This document shows, piece after piece, positions 28,197-37,543 of a DNA stretch of 64,000 bases. The translations under genes were made by a program, and so were the position numbers. This DNA is from Pseudosulfitobacter pseudonitzschiae (GTDB taxonomy: Bacteria > Pseudomonadota > Alphaproteobacteria > Rhodobacterales > Rhodobacteraceae). The notes under the pieces are model-generated. The model did not search any database and had not been told where the DNA came from. It saw only the letters and a list, made by a program, of their open reading frames with translations. How positions within the stretch are numbered: the stretch's first letter is position 1; each line of letters begins with the position of its first letter. Location of the stretch: positions 2,418,001 to 2,482,000 of the forward strand of contig NZ_CP022415.1 of assembly GCF_002222635.1 (NCBI RefSeq), in the 5' to 3' direction.

Positions 28197-28870
28197 TTGC
28201 CCAAGGCAACCCCTGCCGCTGCCACTGCTTGTGCGCCCTTTGGCGTCAGGCCGTAAATGCCTTTGTCCACCTTTTCGAACCAGCCATAGTGGTCATCGCG
28301 CATCATTGTCGTTGCCCGCGCCACTCCGGTCTCGCGCGCCACATCCGCGCCCTTACACGCGCCCGCCTCGTATAAATACATCGCCAACTTGACCGCGTCC
28401 TGACGATAGGCCGTGACCAGCCCCACCCGTGTCTGGCCACCGTCGTTCGGATCACCCTGCCGCCGCGCAAATTCGCGCAGCAACTTGCCCTGACGTTTCT
28501 TCGACTTGCGCGGGGTATAGGGCACCGGATCGCACTGCACCTCGACCAGCCCGTCGCTGATCCGCACTGTCATCAGACCCAGCCCCAACCGCCGCGCCAG
28601 CGTCGTCATCTCCTTAAGCGTTCTGGCAAACCGCTTTCCTTGCCCGCGCGCCACGGCCATATATACATCATCCGACACCGCCAGCCGCGCCACGCACTGA
28701 TGCACCAACGCCAACGAGAACCCCAGTTTCAGTTCGACAATCACCGGCGGTTCGCCTCCGCGCACTGCCACCACATCGGCAGCGCCAACTTCGGCCTTCA
28801 CCACATAGCCCTGCGCCTCGAGAAAGGTTTTGACGGGCGGATAAAGATCGGTTTCGCGGGGCACATTCAT
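28193..28870 (-). CDS. DUF2161 family protein, PD-(D/E)xK-like nuclease fold
   Basis: A 225-residue protein. The N-terminal part shows a PD-(D/E)xK-type core: KAEVGAADVVAVRGG followed by PPVIVELKLGFS, where Asp and the ELK are the expected metal ligands. The C-terminal part (about 150-225) looks like a winged helix (GADVARETGVARATTMMRDD). DUF2161 proteins are annotated as putative phosphodiesterases; the role is unknown. It is monocistronic, with its stop overlapping that of the TraB-like gene. Confidence 0.85.
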   Translation of the reverse strand: MNVPRETDLYPPVKTFLEAQGYVVKAEVGAADVVAVRGGEPPVIVELKLGFSLALVHQCVARLAVSDDVYMAVARGQGKRFARTLKEMTTLARRLGLGLMTVRISDGLVEVQCDPVPYTPRKSKKRQGKLLREFARRQGDPNDGGQTRVGLVTAYRQDAVKLAMYLYEAGACKGADVARETGVARATTMMRDDHYGWFEKVDKGIYGLTPKGAQAVAAAGVALGN

Positions 28871-28923
28871 ACCCCGCAGCTAACACCATTTTCAGGCGCG
28901 CCCCAAGACGCTAAAGTGCCCGA

Positions 28924-29280
28924 ATGACCCGCGAAGAATTCAACGCCTATTGCGCCGCCAAAGCAGCCGCCACCCATGTTGTGCAGTGGGGCAATGCGGA
29001 CGTGTGGAAAGTTGGCGGCAAGGTTTTTGCCATTTGCGGGTGGGCTGACGACGCTCCGGCCTTTACCTTCAAGGTCACCGAAATGGCCTTTGAAATCCTC
29101 GGCGATATGCCCGGCTTGCGCCCTGCGCCCTACCTTGCCTCGCGGGGACTGAAATGGATCCAGCATTACGGCACCCCCGGCCTGAACGACACCGAACTGA
29201 CGCAGCATATCGACGCCTCATATGACATGATCGTCGCCAAACTGCCCAGCAAGACGCGCACCGCTCTGGGGTTGGAATAG
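28924..29280 (+). CDS. MmcQ/YjbR family protein
   Basis: A 118-residue small DNA-binding-like protein with the CyaY-like fold of the YjbR family. Typical segments are VVQWGNADVWKVGGKVFAI, FKVTEMAFEIL and the C-terminal LTQHIDASYDMIVAKLP. Function not established. It is divergent from the DUF2161 gene with 53 bp between the starts. Confidence 0.9.
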   Translation: MTREEFNAYCAAKAAATHVVQWGNADVWKVGGKVFAICGWADDAPAFTFKVTEMAFEILGDMPGLRPAPYLASRGLKWIQHYGTPGLNDTELTQHIDASYDMIVAKLPSKTRTALGLE

Positions 29281-29463
29281 TCCCCCCTTGCTCTGGTGTA
29301 GAAATTCCGTGGTACTGGCAGGGCAAAGCCCCTGAATAAAGCGGTCATCCCCCGCGCCAGCGGGCCACGTTCCCATATCCCGAACGGCCAAAATACCGCA
29401 GGTGACAAGGCACAGATGCCCCCCTATAAGGCCGCAAAACCACACATAACCTCAGGACGTCTC

Positions 29464-30384
29464 ATGACAACGCTCGTATTTGGCCACAAATCCCCCGACA
29501 CCGACAGCACTGGCAGCCCGATCATCTGGGCGTGGTACCTGAAAACCGTCCACGGCATAGACGCCAAACCCGTGTTGCTGGGCGAGCCAAACACCGAAGC
29601 GGCGTTTATGCTGGAACGCTGGAACCTCGACAAACCCGAGATCGTCACCGAAGTGGCCGACGGCACGCCCGTTGTGATCGTCGACACCAACAACCCTGCC
29701 GAACTGCCCGCGAACATCAACAACTGCGACATCAAGGCAATCATCGACCACCACAAACTGGTAGGCGGCCTGGAAACAGCCGGTCCGATCCATATCGTGA
29801 TGGAACCGCTGGCCTGCACTGCAACCATCATGTTCAAATCCATCGGCAAGCACATGGCGCAGATGCCCGACAACATCAAAGGTGCCATGCTGTCATGCAT
29901 TCTGTCCGACACGCTGGAATTCCGCAGCCCGACCACAACGCAAGAAGACACCGCAATTGCACATGATCTGGCCAAACAGCTGGGCATCGGCATTCCCGCC
30001 TATGCCTCGGAAATGTTCGAAGCGAAATCCGACGTTTCGTCGTTTTCCGATGCGGAACTGCTGCGCATGGACAGCAAGGAATACACCGTCGACGGCAAGG
30101 ATTTCCGCGTCAGCGTTCTGGAAACCACAGCGCCCAAGATTGTGCTGGACCGCAAAGACAGCCTGATGGCCTCGATGGTGACCGTGGCTGCCGAAGACGG
30201 TGCCGATCAGGTTTTGCTGTTCGTTGTGGACATCCTGAACGAAGAGGCCACTCTGCTGGTGCCCAACGATCTGGTGAAAACCGTGGCCGAAAACAGCTTT
30301 GGCGTCACCGTGACCGGCGACACCGTGGTGCTGCCCGGCGTGATGAGCCGCAAAAAGCAGATTATCCCCAACCTCAAGGTCTGA
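29464..30384 (+). CDS. ppaC: Manganese-dependent inorganic pyrophosphatase (DHH family)
   Basis: A 306-residue family II pyrophosphatase. The metal-binding DHH-family motifs are GHKSPDTDST (H8, D12, D14), VIVDTNNP and AIIDHHKLV; the C-terminal DHHA2 domain ends PGVMSRKKQIIPNL, with the SRKK loop that binds pyrophosphate. It hydrolyses PPi to drive biosynthesis. The ATG at 29464 gives the family length. A strong terminator follows at 30442-30470. Confidence 0.97.
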   Translation: MTTLVFGHKSPDTDSTGSPIIWAWYLKTVHGIDAKPVLLGEPNTEAAFMLERWNLDKPEIVTEVADGTPVVIVDTNNPAELPANINNCDIKAIIDHHKLVGGLETAGPIHIVMEPLACTATIMFKSIGKHMAQMPDNIKGAMLSCILSDTLEFRSPTTTQEDTAIAHDLAKQLGIGIPAYASEMFEAKSDVSSFSDAELLRMDSKEYTVDGKDFRVSVLETTAPKIVLDRKDSLMASMVTVAAEDGADQVLLFVVDILNEEATLLVPNDLVKTVAENSFGVTVTGDTVVLPGVMSRKKQIIPNLKV

Positions 30385-30441
30385 GACGGCGTCACAGCGC
30401 GACATTTCTCTCGCGCGACATACATATGGGGCAGCACCCCG

Positions 30442-30470
30442 AAAAAGGCGGGCCAAGTGCCCGCTTTTTT
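30442..30470 (+). terminator. Rho-independent terminator after ppaC
   Basis: GCGGGC / GCCCGC stem with a 5-base loop, A residues before and six T residues after. It lies about 60 bp after the ppaC stop. Confidence 0.9.
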
Positions 30471-30557
30471 CTTGACGCCACCGCACGCCCCTGCCCTTGC
30501 GCCCTGCCTGCGTTTCATGCTCGAAGCTTAAGCAACCACAGACCAAAGGATTGCCCC

Positions 30558-31430
30558 ATGACCCAGATCATTTCCTCCCTTTCCGATGTCTCCGATCGCT
30601 ATGATGCCCTGTTCGTCGATCTGTGGGGTTGCGTTCACAACGGCATCGACGCCTTCCCCGACGCAGTGGCCGCATTGCAGGCCTACCGCACCCGTGGCGG
30701 CACGGTGGTTCTGGTCACCAACGCGCCACGCCCCCGCGCCAACGTGACCAAGCAAATCGCGGGCTTTGGCATCCCCGACGACGCATGGGACACCATCGCC
30801 ACATCAGGCGACAGCGCACGCACGGCGATGTATCGCGGCGCGGTCGGGCAAAAGGTGTTCTTCATCGGTGAAAACCGCGACACCAACTTTTTCGACCCCA
30901 TTGGCGTGGTCGATGATCCGGTCGACATCAGTATTGTGCCGCTGGAAGACGCCGAAGGCATCGTCTGCACCGGTCCATTCGACCCGATGGCCGACGTCGA
31001 TACGCTGCGCCCGCAACTGCTGTACGCCAAACAAAAGGGCCTGAAACTGCTCTGCGCCAACCCCGACATTGTCGTGGACCGTGGCGACGTGCGCGAATGG
31101 TGCGCGGGCGCAGTGGCCAAGCTTTATACCGAAATGGGCGGCGAAAGCCTGTACACTGGCAAACCGCATCCGCCGATCTACGATCTGGCCCGTTTGCGTT
31201 TGGCCGAGATTGGTCGCAAGGCTGACAGCGCATCGATTCTGGCAATCGGTGACGGTGTTCTGACCGATATTCAGGGCGCACAGGGCGAGGATATCGATTC
31301 TCTGTTCATTTCGGGCGGGCTGGCAGCGGAAGAGACAAAAACCGACACCCAACCGGATTCTGATGCACTCCAGGCCTATCTGGACAGGGAAATGGTCAAC
31401 CCCACGTACACAATCGGCTTTTTGCGATAG
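30558..31430 (+). CDS. HAD-superfamily hydrolase, TIGR01459 class IIA type
   Basis: A 290-residue phosphatase-like protein. HAD motif I is DALFVDLWGCVHNG (nucleophile Asp in FVDLWG), motif II is VVLVTNAPRPRANV, and the C-terminal LAIGDGVLTDIQGA supplies the metal-binding acidic residues. Substrate unknown; the class IIA cap suggests a sugar or nucleotide phosphate. The ATG at 30558 follows AAAGGA. It stands alone downstream of the ppaC terminator. Confidence 0.92.
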   Translation: MTQIISSLSDVSDRYDALFVDLWGCVHNGIDAFPDAVAALQAYRTRGGTVVLVTNAPRPRANVTKQIAGFGIPDDAWDTIATSGDSARTAMYRGAVGQKVFFIGENRDTNFFDPIGVVDDPVDISIVPLEDAEGIVCTGPFDPMADVDTLRPQLLYAKQKGLKLLCANPDIVVDRGDVREWCAGAVAKLYTEMGGESLYTGKPHPPIYDLARLRLAEIGRKADSASILAIGDGVLTDIQGAQGEDIDSLFISGGLAAEETKTDTQPDSDALQAYLDREMVNPTYTIGFLR

Positions 31431-31518
31431 CAACTTTCTCCTTGGCTTTTCTGCGCGTGCAAAGTAATAATATTACCAACAACCGCCATATTGCGTCAGA
31501 AAATAACCGGAGCTGGGA

Positions 31519-31962
31519 ATGTTGGACAACCTGCCACGCGGCACGATCTGCATCGAAGACATCGAAATGGGCATGACCCGTCACCTGCGCAAAGTGGTGA
31601 CGGACGAGGACATCGAGATGTTCGCCCAAGTCAGCACCGACCGCAATCCTGTCCATCTGGACGACGACTATGCCCGCGACACCATCTTTGAGGGGCGCAT
31701 CGCCCACGGGATGCTGACCGCCGGTCTGATTTCCGCCGTGATCGGTGAACAACTTCCCGGACACGGCACGGTCTATATGGGCCAAAGCCTGAAGTTTCTG
31801 GCCCCTGTCCGCCCCGGCGATATGGTCTATGCCGAGGTCAAAGTGATCGACATCGATGTGGCCAAACGGCGCGTCAAACTGGATTGCCATTGCAGCGTCG
31901 AGGGAAAAAAAGTGTTGATCGGCGAAGCATCGGTTCTGGCCCCGTCGCGCAAATTCGACTGA
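31519..31962 (+). CDS. MaoC family (R)-hydratase
   Basis: A 147-residue hot-dog-fold protein. The hydratase motif is VSTDRNPVHLDDDYA (Asp and His of the D-x4-H dyad), followed by GRIAHGMLTAGLISAVIG. Such enzymes hydrate trans-2-enoyl-CoA, for example to (R)-3-hydroxyacyl-CoA. Start codon ATG with a GGAGCTGGGA-like ribosome-binding site. It lies 83 bp upstream of ribF on the same strand but the two need not be linked in function. Confidence 0.93.
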   Translation: MLDNLPRGTICIEDIEMGMTRHLRKVVTDEDIEMFAQVSTDRNPVHLDDDYARDTIFEGRIAHGMLTAGLISAVIGEQLPGHGTVYMGQSLKFLAPVRPGDMVYAEVKVIDIDVAKRRVKLDCHCSVEGKKVLIGEASVLAPSRKFD

Positions 31963-32045
31963 CGGGATCGCGCTGCACGGCATTTGCGGTGCGAAAGGGC
32001 GGGACGTGTCTTGCCTCTGGCAATGGGCGCGGCTAGGCATTGGCC

Positions 32046-32978
32046 ATGCGGATCATTCGAGATTACCAATTTGTCGAGGCAGCGGATCGCGGAGCCTCTG
32101 TCGCCATCGGAAACTTTGACGGTGTTCATCTGGGCCACCAGTCGGTGATTGATCTGGCACGCGCTGCTGCCCCCGGTGCGCCCTTGGGCGTGTTGACGTT
32201 CGAGCCGCACCCGCGTGAATTTTTCGCCCCCGACGCCCCGCCTTTCCGGTTGATGGGCGCCGAGGCACGAGCCTCGCAACTGGCCAAGCTGGGGGTCGAG
32301 CGTCTTTATCAGCTGAACTTCAACGCCCAATTGGCCGGTCTGACACCCGAAGCTTTTGCCCGCTCGGTGATCGCCAACGGTCTGGGCCTGCGTCATGTGG
32401 TTGTGGGGTCCGATTTCCGCTTTGGCAAAGGGCGCGCAGGCACGGTAGACACCTTGCAGGCTTTCGGAGCCGAGATGGGCTTTGGCGTGACAATCGCACC
32501 GCTGCTGGAAACCGACGCCGCCACAGTGTCGTCCACCGCGATCCGTCAGGCTCTGACTGACGCCCGCCCGCGCGATGCCGCTGAAATGCTGGGCCACTGG
32601 CACCGGATCGAGGGACCGGTGATCAGTGGCGAACAACGTGGCCGCGAGTTGGGTTTTCCCACTGCAAATATGTCCATCGACGGCCTGCACCCGCCCGCCT
32701 TTGGCGTCTATGCCGTGCTGGTCGACGTACTGGAAGGGCTGCACAAGGGTCGTTATCAGGGTGCTGCCTCGCTTGGCGTGCGCCCGATGTTCGGTGAAAA
32801 CCGCGCGAACCTCGAAACATTTATCTTCGATTTTTCCGGCGATCTCTATGGCACCCACGTCTCGGTCGCGCTGGTCGAATTCCTCCGCGGCGAGGAAAAA
32901 TTCGACAGCCTTGATGCGCTGATTGCCCAGATGGACGCCGACTGCACCCGCGCCCGCGACATTCTGGCGGCATTATGA
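32046..32978 (+). CDS. ribF: Bifunctional riboflavin kinase / FAD synthetase
   Basis: A 310-residue enzyme making FMN then FAD. The N-terminal adenylyltransferase domain has AIGNFDGVHLGHQSVI and VVVGSDFRFGKGRAG; the C-terminal kinase domain has GRELGFPTANMSID. The ATG at 32046 (MRIIRDYQ) is preferred over a TTG two codons earlier. Its stop overlaps the ycgN start by 4 bp. Confidence 0.97.
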   Translation: MRIIRDYQFVEAADRGASVAIGNFDGVHLGHQSVIDLARAAAPGAPLGVLTFEPHPREFFAPDAPPFRLMGAEARASQLAKLGVERLYQLNFNAQLAGLTPEAFARSVIANGLGLRHVVVGSDFRFGKGRAGTVDTLQAFGAEMGFGVTIAPLLETDAATVSSTAIRQALTDARPRDAAEMLGHWHRIEGPVISGEQRGRELGFPTANMSIDGLHPPAFGVYAVLVDVLEGLHKGRYQGAASLGVRPMFGENRANLETFIFDFSGDLYGTHVSVALVEFLRGEEKFDSLDALIAQMDADCTRARDILAAL

Positions 32979-33433
32979 GCGGCGCAAAGCTGGGGCACAA
33001 ATTCTGGGAACGCAAAGCGCTGGACCAGATGACCGCCCCCGAATGGGAGGCGCTTTGCGACGGCTGCGGCAAATGCTGCCTGAACAAACTGGAAGACGAA
33101 GACACCGGCGACGTCGCCCTGACCCGCGTTGCCTGCCGTCTGCTGGACGATGCCACCTGCCGCTGTGCGCACTATGAAAACCGCCACCAGTTCGTACCCG
33201 ACTGCATCGTGCTGAAGCCGTCAAACCTTGACACCCACGCCTATTGGATGCCGCAAACCTGCGCCTACCGTCTGCTGTGGGAGGGAAAGCCCCTGCCCGA
33301 CTGGCACCCGTTGCTGACCGGCACCGCACAATCTGTACATGATGCGGGCGTAAGCGTACAAAACAGGACGCTCAGCGAATTCGACATTCCCGAAGAAGAC
33401 TGGGAAGACTACATAATCGAGGAACCCACCTAG
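32975..33433 (+). CDS. YcgN family cysteine-cluster protein (UPF0260)
   Basis: A 152-residue protein rich in cysteines: CDGCGKCC near residue 28 and further Cys in TRVACRLLDDATCRCAHYE, a pattern suggesting a bound zinc or Fe-S cluster. Function unknown. It overlaps ribF by 4 bp and is followed directly by ltaE, so the three form one transcript. Confidence 0.93.
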   Translation: MSGAKLGHKFWERKALDQMTAPEWEALCDGCGKCCLNKLEDEDTGDVALTRVACRLLDDATCRCAHYENRHQFVPDCIVLKPSNLDTHAYWMPQTCAYRLLWEGKPLPDWHPLLTGTAQSVHDAGVSVQNRTLSEFDIPEEDWEDYIIEEPT

Positions 33434-34471
33434 ATGTTTTTCGCCTCTGACAACGCCGGCCCTGTCCACCCGCAAATCATGAATCGTATCCTTCAGGACA
33501 ACACGGGCCATGCCATGCCCTATGGCAACGATCCCGTGATGGACGAGGTCCGACAGGCGATCCGCCGCACCTTCGAGGCACCAGAAGCCGAAGTGTACCT
33601 GGTCGCCACCGGCACTGCCGCCAACTCGCTTGCGCTGGCCTGCTACACCCAACCATTCGACACCATCTTTTGCAGCAACGTCGCCCACATCCACGAGGAC
33701 GAATGCAACGCCCCCGAGTTCTACGCAGGCGGAGCGAAACTGACGCTGGTACAAGGCGGGGACAAGATGACGCCCAAGTCGCTGCACGCCACCATCGCAG
33801 GCGAAGAGGTGCGCGGCGTACACGGACCGCAACGCGGGCCTGTCAGCATCACCCAAGTGACCGAACGTGGCGAGGTCTATACGCTGGACGAATTGCGCGC
33901 CCTGACGGCAGTCGCCAAGGACTTTGACCTGCCTGTGCATCTGGACGGCGCACGTTTCGCCAATGCAATCAACACATTGGACTGTACCGCCGCAGAGATG
34001 ACGTGGAAATCGGGCGTGGATATCGTCAGCTTTGGTGGCACCAAGAACGGCTGCATGGGCGTCGAAGCTGTGGTGATGTTCGACGCTGAAAAAGCATGGG
34101 AATTCGAATTGCGCCGCAAACGTGGGGCGCATCTGTTTTCCAAACACCGCTTTTTGTCGTCACAGATGGCGGCGTATCTGGACGGCGAATTGTGGATGGA
34201 AACGGCCGCCGCAGCGAACGCCAATGCCCAGCGTCTGGCCGCGGGCCTACGTGACAACGGTGCCGAATTTTTACACCAGCCCGATGCCAACATGATTTTT
34301 GCCGCCTTCCCCCGCGCCGCGCACAAACGGCTGCACGCGGCGGGCGCAAAATATTACATCTGGGAAGGCGAGATGGAAGGCGACGATCCTGACGAAATGA
34401 TCGCCGCGCGTCTGGTTTGTGACTGGTCGATCTCGGATGCGCAAATCGACCAGTTTCTAAGTTACCTCTAA
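33434..34471 (+). CDS. ltaE: Low-specificity L-threonine aldolase
   Basis: A 345-residue PLP enzyme of fold type I that cleaves L-threonine or L-allo-threonine to glycine and acetaldehyde. The PLP Lys is K204 in SFGGTKNG, D171 of HLDGARF binds the pyridine N, and H84 in VAHIHEDE stacks on the cofactor. It starts immediately after the ycgN-like stop with no gap. Its stop overlaps that of the convergent alpha/beta hydrolase by 4 bp. Confidence 0.93.
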   Translation: MFFASDNAGPVHPQIMNRILQDNTGHAMPYGNDPVMDEVRQAIRRTFEAPEAEVYLVATGTAANSLALACYTQPFDTIFCSNVAHIHEDECNAPEFYAGGAKLTLVQGGDKMTPKSLHATIAGEEVRGVHGPQRGPVSITQVTERGEVYTLDELRALTAVAKDFDLPVHLDGARFANAINTLDCTAAEMTWKSGVDIVSFGGTKNGCMGVEAVVMFDAEKAWEFELRRKRGAHLFSKHRFLSSQMAAYLDGELWMETAAAANANAQRLAAGLRDNGAEFLHQPDANMIFAAFPRAAHKRLHAAGAKYYIWEGEMEGDDPDEMIAARLVCDWSISDAQIDQFLSYL

Positions 34472-35250
34472 GCCGCGTCCAGAAACCGCCGCACTTCGTC
34501 GGCGACGCGCTTGGGGTGGGTGATCGGGGCCATGTGCCCTGCCCCCTTCAACACAACGCGCTGCGCCTGTGGAATACGGCGCATCAGCGCCGTGTTGGCC
34601 GCAGCGATGGTGCCATCGGAATCGCCCCCTTCCATCAGCAGCACCGGACATTTGATCACGTCCAGTGCCCCAGGTTTCAGCAGGCCGATGCTGTCGCGCT
34701 GCACTGCGGGGGCTGATCCCGCGACAAAGTCGATGCGGTCGGCCATATACTGCCGCGTCTGTTGCGGAATCTCGTCCCACGGCGTGCCGTTGCCCCAACC
34801 GCGATTGAACGACCGCGCCGCCTGCATCTTGTCGCCAGCTTTCATCGCTGCATCAAAATCCAGATTGCGCAAACGGTATTCCTCGACCTTGGCCGGATCA
34901 TCCGCCGCGACAAAGGCAAAGGCCACCGGTTCGATCAGCGTCAGGCTGCGCACCCGTTCGGGTGCCTCGGCCGCCAATCGCAGGGCCACCATCGCGCCAA
35001 AGCTGTGGCCGATCAGGTCCATCGGTTCGGACAGCATGTCATGGCCCCATGCCGTCACCAGATCGTGCAGATCGCCCTTGCCGTTCCAGTCGGGTGATTT
35101 GCCGTGGCTGGGCATGTCATAGGCGTTGATCGTCAGCCCGTCCCCCAGTGCGTCGGCCATGCCGCGCCACGCGCCGGAATGCGCAAGCGTGCAGTGAACC
35201 GCCAGAACCTGTCTGGGGCCAGTTCCATAACGTCGAGAATGGTAATCCAT
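34468..35250 (-). CDS. Alpha/beta hydrolase
   Basis: A 260-residue soluble hydrolase. LAVHCTLAHSGAWRG is the oxyanion region, LIGHSFGAMVALRLA holds the nucleophile Ser, EGGDSDG the likely Asp region and GAGHMAPITHP the catalytic His. Substrate unknown. It is transcribed 2 bp downstream of the isomerase gene, forming a two-gene operon that suggests a common aromatic or ester degradation step, which is only inference. Confidence 0.92.
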   Translation of the reverse strand: MDYHSRRYGTGPRQVLAVHCTLAHSGAWRGMADALGDGLTINAYDMPSHGKSPDWNGKGDLHDLVTAWGHDMLSEPMDLIGHSFGAMVALRLAAEAPERVRSLTLIEPVAFAFVAADDPAKVEEYRLRNLDFDAAMKAGDKMQAARSFNRGWGNGTPWDEIPQQTRQYMADRIDFVAGSAPAVQRDSIGLLKPGALDVIKCPVLLMEGGDSDGTIAAANTALMRRIPQAQRVVLKGAGHMAPITHPKRVADEVRRFLDAA

Positions 35251-35252
35251 AT

Positions 35253-35852
35253 TCAGAGCTTGCCCGCCAGATGCAGATCCAGATCATCCAAACGGTCCTG
35301 ACCCCAGAACCGGTTGTCGCCTTGTGCAATATAAAACGGCGCGCCAAAGACGCCTCGGTTGGCGGCTTCCTCCAGATTAGTCGCGTATGTTTCTGCCCCC
35401 TGCAACAGCCCGCTATCGGCCAGCGACGGTGAAAACCCCGCCTCTTCCAGACAGGCGCGCACAACAGCGTCATCCGCAATGTCTTTCTCGTCCGCCCAAA
35501 CCGAGCGCAAGAACGCATGGACCAGCTTGCCCACATCACCGCCGCCTGCGTGGATCGCCGCTATGATCGCATAAGACGCAGGCGCGCCATTGGTCGGCCA
35601 GTGGGCCGGTTGCAGGTTAAACGGCATGCCCAGCTTTTTCGCCTGCCGCACCAATTCCTGCGCGCGGTATTCCTGCCGGCTGGGGTGACGGTCCTTGGGC
35701 GGTGTGCCACCGGTGCGCCCGAACAACGCCGTGATATCCGTGGGCTTGTAATTGATGGTGGCGTCGTGTTTTGCCGCGATTTCTTCCAGCCGAGTGCCCG
35801 CCAGATAGGTGTATGGCGACAGCACTGAAAAAAAATAGTCGATCTGGTGCAT
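35253..35852 (-). CDS. 2-hydroxychromene-2-carboxylate isomerase (DsbA/kappa-GST fold)
   Basis: A 199-residue protein. YFFSVLSPYTYLAG near the N terminus carries the Ser that replaces Cys in this GST-kappa family, and NRGVFGAPFYIAQGDNRFWG is the conserved cis-Pro region followed by GQDRLD. Family members isomerise 2-hydroxychromene-2-carboxylate with glutathione in naphthalene degradation; the actual substrate here is unknown. It is the first gene of a pair with the alpha/beta hydrolase. Confidence 0.9.
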   Translation of the reverse strand: MHQIDYFFSVLSPYTYLAGTRLEEIAAKHDATINYKPTDITALFGRTGGTPPKDRHPSRQEYRAQELVRQAKKLGMPFNLQPAHWPTNGAPASYAIIAAIHAGGGDVGKLVHAFLRSVWADEKDIADDAVVRACLEEAGFSPSLADSGLLQGAETYATNLEEAANRGVFGAPFYIAQGDNRFWGQDRLDDLDLHLAGKL

Positions 35853-35957
35853 GTTATTCTCCGATAGGGGGGTGTCCCGCTTTGCCGGACCGTAAGGCCA
35901 TGCTAAGCGGTGTCAACGTCACGATTCTGTCACAAGCGCCTTGGGGGGCCACAAGAC

Positions 35958-36977
35958 ATGCCACACGTTCAGGAACCCAAGCTGATCGCCGGAAACGCCA
36001 ACCAGCCATTGGCACAGGCCATCGCGCGCCGGATGTCGATGCACCGCGGGAAAAAGATGGGGCTGGTAGAAGCCCGTGTAGAGCGGTTCAACGATGGCGA
36101 AATTTTCGTCGAAGTCTACGAAAACGTCCGCGGCGAGGATATGTATATCATCCAGCCCACGTCAAACCCCGCCAATGACAACCTGATGGAATTGCTGATC
36201 ATGTGCGACGCGCTGCGCCGTTCCTCGGCGGCCCGCATCACTGCTGTGATTCCCTACTTCGGCTATGCCCGTCAGGATCGCCGGACAAAGGCCCGCACGC
36301 CCATCAGCGCCAAACTTGTTGCCAACATGCTGGTCAGTGCCGGTGTCGAACGTGTGCTGACGATGGATCTGCACGCAGCGCAAATTCAGGGGTTCTTCGA
36401 CATCCCCGTCGACAACCTCTATGCGTCTCCGATCTTTGCACTGGATATCGCCAACCAGTTTCGCGACCGTCTGGATGATCTGATGATCGTCTCGCCCGAC
36501 GTGGGGGGCGTGGCCCGTGCCCGCGAACTGGCCAAGCGTCTGAACGCACCGCTGTCCATCGTTGACAAGCGCCGCGAAAAACCCGGCGAGATTGCGGAAA
36601 TGACCGTGATCGGCAACGTAAAAGGCAAGGTTGCCCTGATCGTCGACGACATGTGCGACACCGCCGGCACCCTGTGCAAAGCCGCCGAAGTCCTGATGGA
36701 AAACGGGGCGAAAGAGGTTCACAGCTATATCAGCCACGGCGTGATGAGCGGGCCTGCGGTGGAGCGTGTGACCAAATCGGTGATGAAATCATTGGTGATC
36801 ACCGACACGATCGCCCCGACCAAAGCCATTCTGGATGCGCCAAACATCCGCGTCGTGCCCACTGCACCCATCTTTGCACAGGCGATTCTGAACATCTGGA
36901 ACGGCACTTCGGTCAGCTCGCTGTTCGAGCAGGACACGCTGGGCCCGATCTATGACGGGATGTACGCCGCCGAATAG
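35958..36977 (+). CDS. prs: Ribose-phosphate pyrophosphokinase
   Basis: A 339-residue enzyme making PRPP from ribose 5-phosphate and ATP for purine, pyrimidine, histidine and NAD synthesis. YGYARQDR-like [16 protein letters not shown], the catalytic flexible loop KRREKPGE and the PRPP-binding [11 protein letters not shown] are present. Start ATG at 35958 gives the family length. The gene is followed by one copy of the intergenic repeat family (36991-37050). Confidence 0.97.
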   Translation: MPHVQEPKLIAGNANQPLAQAIARRMSMHRGKKMGLVEARVERFNDGEIFVEVYENVRGEDMYIIQPTSNPANDNLMELLIMCDALRRSSAARITAVIPYFGYARQDRRTKARTPISAKLVANMLVSAGVERVLTMDLHAAQIQGFFDIPVDNLYASPIFALDIANQFRDRLDDLMIVSPDVGGVARARELAKRLNAPLSIVDKRREKPGEIAEMTVIGNVKGKVALIVDDMCDTAGTLCKAAEVLMENGAKEVHSYISHGVMSGPAVERVTKSVMKSLVITDTIAPTKAILDAPNIRVVPTAPIFAQAILNIWNGTSVSSLFEQDTLGPIYDGMYAAE

Positions 36978-36990
36978 GTCCGCGTCTGAC

Positions 36991-37050
36991 ACTTCATCTT
37001 GCCAGATAAACTCCGGGGACGCGCCAAAGGCGCGGGGGCAGAGCCCCTGC
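36991..37050. repeat. Dispersed intergenic repeat, copy A
   Basis: Begins CTTCATCTTGCC, continues AACTCCGGGG, then forms two adjacent stem-loops: CGCGCC / GGCGCG (37020-37034) and GGGGC / GCCCC (37035-37047). It lies between prs and the convergent H-type lectin gene. Closely matches copies B and C. It may act as a terminator. Confidence 0.8.
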
Positions 37051-37056
37051 CCGGCT

Positions 37057-37407
37057 TCAGTAAAGCTCCCAGTCATCGGAGTCCGCAAGCTCTCCGATGG
37101 CTGTCCAGCTGACCCGTACCCGTGCCACGCGTGTGTCGCCCCATGTGCGAAACACCAGATCGAACCCGTCCTGGGTGATTGTCTCGGTCGAAATATCGGC
37201 GCGGATGACTGTTGTTGCATCCATATCCCACAGGCTGATCGACGCCTGAACAGCAGGCGGGCTGCGAAAGGGTTCTTCGAATGAAATCCGCCGCCGCCGC
37301 TCGCGTTGCCCACGGCCTGTCCACATTTCGCCACCGTCTTCGAAATCCGAAAACATCACAGGGTCTCCCTGCGCGATGCCGATCATGTAGTTGCGTAGCT
37401 TCTTCAT
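37057..37407 (-). CDS. H-type lectin domain protein
   Basis: A 116-residue protein that aligns with the H-type lectin family: GEMWTGRGQRERRRRISFEE then FRSPPAVQASISLWDMDA and the GFDLVFRTWGDTRVARVRVS strand. H-type lectins bind N-acetylgalactosamine as trimers. No signal peptide is seen, so a cytosolic or unknown location applies. Its ligand here is unknown. It is preceded by the atp operon terminator and ends beside repeat copy A. Confidence 0.82.
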   Translation of the reverse strand: MKKLRNYMIGIAQGDPVMFSDFEDGGEMWTGRGQRERRRRISFEEPFRSPPAVQASISLWDMDATTVIRADISTETITQDGFDLVFRTWGDTRVARVRVSWTAIGELADSDDWELY

Positions 37408-37496
37408 TGTCCGCCTTGTCTGCGTGGATCATGGCTGAAATGTGTCAGCATCATGCCAGATACGCAGAATGCGCAACAATGGGGCGAGAATGCAAG

Positions 37497-37521
37497 AAGG
37501 CCCCGAAAGTTTCGGGGCCTT
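37497..37521 (-). terminator. Terminator of the atp F1 operon
   Basis: Perfect 12 bp stem (AAGGCCCCGAAA / TTTCGGGGCCTT) with a 1-base centre, so the functional loop opens the A/T pairs. Located 23 bp past the atpC stop. T residues flank both sides, but the leftward run is short. Confidence 0.85.
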
Positions 37522-37543
37522 TTCAACGATTTGCCGTTAACCT

